Shown in pieces: positions 23,764-27,484 of a stretch of 27,484 nucleotides of DNA. The notes beneath the pieces were generated by a model. That model saw nothing but the letters and a program-made list of their open reading frames with translations, did no database searches and was not told where the DNA came from. The stretch comes from JACPLA01 sp035291905. GTDB lineage: Bacteria; Bacteroidota; Ignavibacteria; UBA10030. Numbering within the stretch: the stretch's first letter is position 1; every line of letters begins with the position of its first letter. The DNA is taken from the NCBI GenBank assembly GCA_035291905.1, contig DATDRF010000052.1:1-27484 (forward strand), in the 5' to 3' direction. Both the position numbers and the translations under genes were made by a program.

Positions 23764-23855
23764 CTTCTGCTCTGTGACCTCCGTGCCTTCTTTGTGACCT
23801 CTATGGTTAACCACAGAGAAACATAGAGGAGGCACAGAGGACACGGAGAAAGAAG
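23764..23855. repeat. Second palindromic ACAGAG-type repeat
   Basis: An imperfect palindrome centred on GGTTAACC (23805-23812). The right arm reads ACCACAGAG...GAGGCACAGAGGACACGG, and the left arm is its degenerate inverse (CTCTGTGACCTCCGTGCC...). It shares GGCACAGAG and ACACGGAG with the repeat at 16065-16182. It lies in a 543-base gene-free stretch between the GIY-YIG gene and tRNA-Ser(TGA). Confidence 0.75.
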
Positions 23856-23857
23856 AG

Positions 23858-24003
23858 CGGAGAGCGAGTCCGCTCGACGAGTCGAGTCGTCGACCTTCGG
23901 CAGAGAACCCCCAAGTTCCAATTCGACTGAAGTGAGAGAGCGAAGCGAGCTCACTTCATTGTCGAATTGAGAATCCCGCCGTTCTTTGGCGGGATCCGGG
24001 AAG
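23858..24003. repeat. Tandem unit A: tRNA-Ser(TGA) 3' fragment plus palindromes
   Basis: Unit of 146 bases. It opens with CGGAGAGCGAG (23858-23868), identical to the tRNA 3' end. A 36-base CTTCGG-containing insertion (23869-23904) replaces six T-arm bases, and GAACCCCCAAGT (23905-23916) resumes the tRNA match. A palindrome with arms AATTCGAC and GTCGAATT (23920-23968) and a hairpin TCCCGCC/GGCGGGA (23974-23994) follow. Unit B repeats this order. Confidence 0.8.
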
Positions 24004-24129
24004 CGGAGAGCGAGTCCGCCTTCGGTGGAGAACCCCCAAGTTCCAATTCGACTGAAGTGAGGGAGCGAAGCGAGCTCACTTCATTTGTCGAATTGAGAAT
24101 CCCGCCGTTTTTTGGCGGGATCCGGGAAG
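24004..24129. repeat. Tandem unit B: tRNA-Ser(TGA) 3' fragment plus palindromes
   Basis: Unit of 126 bases, nearly identical to unit A apart from a shorter T-arm insertion of 15 bases (24015-24029, TCCGCCTTCGGTGGA) and one or two single-base changes. The tRNA-identical parts are 24004-24014 and 24030-24041; the hairpin TCCCGCC/GGCGGGA is at 24100-24120. It abuts the 3' end of the intact tRNA-Ser(TGA) directly. Confidence 0.8.
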
Positions 24130-24212
24130 CGGAGAGCGAGGGATTCGAACCCCCAAGTCCTTGCGGACGCCAGTTTTCAAGACTGGTGCAATAGCCGTTC
24201 TGCCAGCTCTCC
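24130..24212 (-). tRNA. tRNA-Ser(TGA)
   Basis: An 83-base class II tRNA. The acceptor stem GGAGAGC (24206-24212) pairs with GCTCTCC (24131-24137), with discriminator G at 24130. The anticodon arm CCAGT-CTTGAAA-ACTGG gives anticodon TGA. The variable arm GTCCGCAAGGAC forms a perfect hairpin, and the T-arm is GGGGG-TTCGAAT-CCCTC. No CCA is encoded. Downstream (toward lower coordinates) its 3' portion is repeated twice. Confidence 0.94.
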
Positions 24213-24270
24213 AGAGAATGAACTCTACTAAGATACCGATAATCGTCTCGATTTTCAACGGACTTCATTG

Positions 24271-24305
24271 AAAAACAAAACCGCCGGGCACAGGGTCCGG
24301 CGGTT
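24271..24305 (-). terminator. Intrinsic terminator downstream of the CxxC remnant and the propeller gene
   Basis: On the minus strand: AACCGCCGG, a nine-base loop, CCGGCGGTT, then TTGTTTTT. A nine-base-pair stem followed by a T-rich run is a strong intrinsic terminator. It lies about 30 bases after the stop of the truncated CxxC reading frame and probably once served that gene; now it should end the transcript of the 889-residue protein. Confidence 0.8.
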
Positions 24306-24333
24306 GAATCCGATTGCAGCAACAATATCATGC

Positions 24334-24480
24334 CTAGTTCAACCCACCGATGATAGCCACATAGTTCTTGCCATACTTCTTGGCGCACTTTGGACAAGTG
24401 GTGTACCACATGTACCATTTCTTGACGTCCAGGTGCTTTCCTTTCGCATAGGCCTCAAAATCCTTGCACCATTTTATTTC
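24334..24480 (-). pseudogene. Remnant of a small CxxC protein lacking a start codon
   Basis: An open frame of 48 codons reading EIKWCKDFEAYAKGKHLDVK and ending YVAIIGGLN, with TTCPKCAKKYGKN in the middle, a zinc- or redox-type CxxC, plus one more cysteine near the start. The composition is that of a real small protein, and a terminator follows. No ATG, GTG or TTG precedes this part: the frame runs back only to a TGA near 24525, entirely inside the coding end of the propeller gene. The junction reads ATGAAATAAAATGG, where one extra G after ATG would restore M-E-I-K-W. It may have lost its start by fusion or a one-base deletion, or may use a non-standard start. I do not recognise the family. 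Confidence 0.6.
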
Positions 24481-27143
24481 ATGAAAAGCATCTTCCGCAC
24501 TTCGACGTATCTTTTGCCGCCATCAGCGCTCGCCGTGGCCTCAAGCCGGTAGAAATACAAACCCGACGCGCCGCCAGCTTCCCATGTTAGTTCGTAGTAG
24601 CGGGCATCCTGCTCCTCATCCGCCAGAAGTGCCACTCGTTGGCCGAGTATATCGTATACCTCCAATCGCACATGACTCTGAACAGGCAGGCCATAGCGAA
24701 TCACCGTTGCAGGATTGAACGGATTGGGGTAGTTCTGGGCCAGCGAGAAGTCTGTTGGAATCTGACTCAGCAGATCATCTATTCCTGATGGGACATTCGG
24801 AGCTGCGTTGACCTCGTTGGAATAGGCACTCTCGTTGCCTGTACTGTCCACCGCGGTGACTCTAAGGTAGTACCTTGTCCCATTGACCAACCCTGTGAAA
24901 GTTTTGGTCGTGTCCGCTGCACCTGCCGTTGTCGAATCCACCTTCGTCGTCGGATTAGCCGACGTACCTCGATAGATCCGATAGCGCAAGAAATCGGAAT
25001 CCGCGTTTTTCCGCCACTTGATTGTGATTGTCGTGCTGGACGAGTCGGCAACGACAAGATTCTGCGGAATGGCGGGAATCAGCCTGTCAGCGGGAACTGC
25101 ATTGACTTCGTTGGAGTATCCGCTTTCAGTGCCCGTACTATCCACCGCTGTCACTCTGAAGTAGAACTGTACACCATTGGTCAGCCCCGTGAATGTCCTG
25201 CTTGTATCCCCTGCTCCTCCCGTCGTTGAATCCACCTTCGAGGTTGGATTCGGTGAGAGACCGCGATAGATCCGATAGCGCAGGAAGTCGGACTCGGTGT
25301 TCTTCCTCCACTTGATGGTTAATGTCCCGCTGGAGGAGTCTGTGATCGCCAAATCAGCCGGAGCCGAAGGAGGAATCAACGAATTGATGGACGCCGACCA
25401 AACCCCGCCTGCACGGACTCCTGCATAGAGTTTCGCGCCATCCACCAAAAGAGCGCTGGTTCTGAGGCTCGTCAGGTCTCTATTTACTCCCGTCCAGCTC
25501 GTGCCGTTATTTGTCGAAAGAAAAACGCCGTAACTCAATGTACCCGCAAGAATGCTCGCACCGCTCACGGCAAGATCCTGAACAAAAAGTTGCGTCAGCC
25601 CTGTGTTCGCGGCTGTCCAACTCGTTCCGTTGTTTGTTGAGAGAAAAACGCCGCCGGCCGTTCCTGCAAAAAGATTCTGACCGCTAACCGCAAGGGCATT
25701 CATATCGAGGTTCGTCATCCCCGAACTCGCCGCCGTCCAGCTCGATCCGTTATTCGTGGAGTGAAAGACGCCGCCGCCGTAGACCCCTACAAACAGGTTT
25801 GTATCGTTTACCGCAAAACATCGGACATTGGTGCTGGTCAGCCCATTGTTGACCCACGTCCAGGTGTCTCCATTATCAGTTGAAAGCAGGACACCACTGC
25901 CGGATCCGCGAAAGATATTGGAGCCGCTCGCAAGAAGAGCATAGCAGCTGCCTCCGCTGACTGAGGTCCAGTACATGCCGTTGTCTGTGGACCGGTACAC
26001 TCCGACATTTGTGGCGGCAAACAGATTCGTTCCACTTGTGATTAGCGTAGCGGTTGCAGCATCCCTCATTCCTGAATCGGATACCGCCCAGCTCATGCCG
26101 CCGTTCGTTGACCTAAAGAATCCTCCAAATCCGGCGGCGGCAAAGAGGTTCGTACCGCTTGCGGCCAACCCCTCAACGTCGGTGTTCGCGAGACCGGTGC
26201 TGGAGAAATTCCAATTGGTGCCGGCATCGGTAGAGAGGTAAATGCCGCCGCGTGTTCCAGCAAGAAGGTTCATCCCGTCCGCCAAGAGTGACTGAACAAA
26301 GAGATTGTTCAATCCTGCGATCACCGGCGTCCAGTTGCCCCCGCTATTCGTCGAGCGGAATACTCCCCCGCCGTTAGTCATGCCTGCATACAGAATCGTG
26401 TCACTTACGGCAAGATCGTAGGTGGATGTGCTCGTTAGGCCCGACCCGGCTGCAACCCAGCTAGAGTCGCTATTCGTCCACCGGTACACGCCGCTGCCGC
26501 CCCACACTCCGGCAAAGAGATTCGTATCGATCGAAGCGAAAGCACTAACATACGCCGTTGGAATGCCTGAATTTGAGGGACTCCAGGTTGTTCCGTCATC
26601 GGTTGAGAGGAAGACACCATTCGACGAGGTGCCGGCGAACAGGGCTGTACCGTGAACAGCAAGCGCCCTTATGCTGAATGTCGTGAGGCCATTATTGACT
26701 GGCGCCCAGTTGGTGCCACTGTTGGTAGAAAGAAACACACCCTTGTTCCACACTGCGGCATAGAGATTCGCGCCCTTCGCTGTAATGGCAAGCACTGAAA
26801 GGCCCGTCAGACCTGTATTAACAGCACTCCAGCTTGCGCCATTATTCGTGGAAAGAAAAACACCGCCATCGGTTCCCGCATAGAGATTTGCACCACTCAC
26901 CGCGAGGGTATAGATGTAGAGGGTTGTCAGACCAGAATTCACAGGTGTCCAGCTTGCGCCATTATTCGTGGAGAGATAGACACCGCCGTTTTGAGTTCCG
27001 GCAAAAATATTGGCTCCTATCCTCTCGAGACATTGGATTTCGCCGCCATACGGTCCGTTGGTCTGCACCCACTGAGCGGAAGCTGTAAACACGAAAAGCG
27101 ACAGGGTCAGACAGGTCAGGAGAATTCTGGGCATTGTTTTCAT
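24474..27143 (-). CDS. Secreted beta-propeller protein with two FN3 domains and a T9SS sorting domain
   Basis: An 889-residue exported protein. Signal peptide residues 1-23 (ILLTCLTLSLFVFTASA). Residues about 25-586 consist of 13 full and one partial repeat of about 41 residues, with the pattern GTNLFAGTxGGVFLSTNNGT-SW; the S-T-N-x-G-x-x-W element is an Asp-box/BNR motif, so a propeller fold (perhaps two of seven blades) is expected. Two fibronectin type III domains follow (about 587-686 and 687-782), nearly identical to each other (TIKWRKN-SDFLRYRIYRG, YSNEVNA-P). Residues 799-889 are a T9SS tail with YPNPFNPATVIRYGLP and VRKMLFMK. The ATG at 27143 has AAAGGA upstream. Binding or adhesion at the cell surface is likely; no catalytic residues were identified. 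Confidence 0.93.
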   Translation of the reverse strand: MKTMPRILLTCLTLSLFVFTASAQWVQTNGPYGGEIQCLERIGANIFAGTQNGGVYLSTNNGASWTPVNSGLTTLYIYTLAVSGANLYAGTDGGVFLSTNNGASWSAVNTGLTGLSVLAITAKGANLYAAVWNKGVFLSTNSGTNWAPVNNGLTTFSIRALAVHGTALFAGTSSNGVFLSTDDGTTWSPSNSGIPTAYVSAFASIDTNLFAGVWGGSGVYRWTNSDSSWVAAGSGLTSTSTYDLAVSDTILYAGMTNGGGVFRSTNSGGNWTPVIAGLNNLFVQSLLADGMNLLAGTRGGIYLSTDAGTNWNFSSTGLANTDVEGLAASGTNLFAAAGFGGFFRSTNGGMSWAVSDSGMRDAATATLITSGTNLFAATNVGVYRSTDNGMYWTSVSGGSCYALLASGSNIFRGSGSGVLLSTDNGDTWTWVNNGLTSTNVRCFAVNDTNLFVGVYGGGVFHSTNNGSSWTAASSGMTNLDMNALAVSGQNLFAGTAGGVFLSTNNGTSWTAANTGLTQLFVQDLAVSGASILAGTLSYGVFLSTNNGTSWTGVNRDLTSLRTSALLVDGAKLYAGVRAGGVWSASINSLIPPSAPADLAITDSSSGTLTIKWRKNTESDFLRYRIYRGLSPNPTSKVDSTTGGAGDTSRTFTGLTNGVQFYFRVTAVDSTGTESGYSNEVNAVPADRLIPAIPQNLVVADSSSTTITIKWRKNADSDFLRYRIYRGTSANPTTKVDSTTAGAADTTKTFTGLVNGTRYYLRVTAVDSTGNESAYSNEVNAAPNVPSGIDDLLSQIPTDFSLAQNYPNPFNPATVIRYGLPVQSHVRLEVYDILGQRVALLADEEQDARYYELTWEAGGASGLYFYRLEATASADGGKRYVEVRKMLFMK

Positions 27144-27209
27144 GTCTTCTTTCCTTTCAGCAAGGTTTACCTGGACACAGCCGGTATTGGATATTGGATA
27201 TTTGCGTCT

Positions 27210-27238
27210 GATGGTCGGGAGCTCAACTCCCGACCATC
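27210..27238. terminator. Perfect 12-base-pair hairpin between the two T9SS genes
   Basis: GATGGTCGGGAG, five-base loop, CTCCCGACCATC. It lies 8 bases downstream of the stop of the partial T9SS gene on the minus strand, where a terminator is expected. No T-run follows, so it could instead be a Rho-independent-like stabilising hairpin or a dispersed repeat. Confidence 0.5.
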
Positions 27239-27245
27239 CCGAGTT

Positions 27246-27484
27246 CTATTTCACAAACAGCAATTTTTTCACCTTCACAAAATCCCCCGCCACAATTCTG
27301 TAGTAGTACATTCCGCTCGAAAGACCCTGTGCGTCAAAGACCGCCTTGTAGTAGCCTGCAGGTTGGACATTCTCAACCAACGTTCTCACCTGTCGGCCAA
27401 GGTTGTCGTAGATGACCAAGTTCACTTTGACTTCCAACGGCAGCTCATACTCAATCGTCGTCGTCGGGTTGAAGGGATTGGGGT
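27246..27484 (-). CDS. C-terminal end of a T9SS-exported protein, cut by the window edge
   Basis: The open frame enters from the right edge and ends at 27246. The visible 78 residues are a complete-looking type A T9SS sorting domain: PNPFNPTTTIEYELP, then VNLVIYDNLGRQVRTLVENV, AGYYKAVFDAQGLSSGMYYY and a basic end VKVKKLLFVK. The protein body lies outside the window, so nothing can be said of its function beyond export and surface attachment by the type IX system. It lies in the same orientation as the propeller gene, 102 bases upstream of it. Confidence 0.9.
   Translation of the reverse strand, partial: PNPFNPTTTIEYELPLEVKVNLVIYDNLGRQVRTLVENVQPAGYYKAVFDAQGLSSGMYYYRIVAGDFVKVKKLLFVK

Noticed and set aside
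23858..24140. Possible CRISPR array
   Set aside because: Only two repeat units plus the tRNA are present. Units are over 120 bases, are nearly identical throughout with no unique spacers, and there are no cas genes nearby.
23951..24418. A 155-codon minus-strand frame across tRNA-Ser(TGA) and its repeats
   Set aside because: It runs through a tRNA gene and its tandem copies, giving internally repeated protein sequence with no other support.

Overview
The window reads as chromosomal DNA from a bacterium of the Bacteroidota/Ignavibacteria-Chlorobi side of the FCB group. The main evidence is three separate proteins ending in type IX secretion (T9SS) sorting domains with the YPNPFNP motif typical of that group. 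Other support comes from a deoxynucleoside kinase-folK-folB cluster, an NhaD-type antiporter and many short palindromic dispersed repeats. GC content looks moderate, near 50%. The phylum is an inference, because no rRNA is present.

Layout. From 1 to about 19.65 kb every gene is on the minus strand, so it is transcribed from high to low coordinates. Read in that direction: (i) a zinc-ribbon FmdB-family protein with its own terminator; (ii) the aminoacyl-tRNA/folate block gltX-glnS-folB-folK-deoxynucleoside kinase-small membrane protein; (iii) asnS, with a good sigma70-type promoter in front; (iv) a GxxExxY-family gene bounded by about 41-bp inverted repeats, which looks like a small mobile unit placed between asnS and the next operon; (v) a tightly packed operon of NatA-like ABC ATPase, NatB-like permease, nuoJ, nuoK, nuoL, nuoM, an NhaD-type Na+/H+ antiporter, a KefB/CPA2-type cation/H+ antiporter, nuoN and the bifunctional NAD(P)HX repair enzyme nnr, which runs off the left edge. 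The operon therefore holds five membrane-arm subunits of complex I, two stand-alone cation/proton antiporters between nuoM and nuoN, an export ABC system and an NAD(P)H-repair enzyme. This suggests a module for energy and ion homeostasis. The peripheral-arm genes nuoA-I are not in the window.

From 19.98 kb there is one long plus-strand gene for a secreted 1035-residue protein (unidentified N-terminal domain, ASH-like domain, two golvesin-C-like domains, T9SS tail). From 23.2 to 24.3 kb there is a repeat-rich tRNA neighbourhood on the minus strand. An intact tRNA-Ser(GCT) is preceded by a one-domain GIY-YIG nuclease gene, and that gene is preceded by a second copy of the tRNA 5' half interrupted by a 61-bp palindrome. 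An intact tRNA-Ser(TGA) is followed by two tandem copies of its own 3' end, each with a palindromic insertion in the T-arm. The window closes with a minus-strand 889-residue secreted beta-propeller/FN3/T9SS protein and the C-terminal end of another T9SS protein cut by the right edge.

The most interesting material is the pair of serine-tRNA loci that appear to be repeated targets of small elements (one with a GIY-YIG gene, one with palindromic units only), the GxxExxY unit with terminal inverted repeats, and the complex I operon with nested antiporters. These are readings from sequence alone. Repeat families and family memberships were judged by eye, without database searches.
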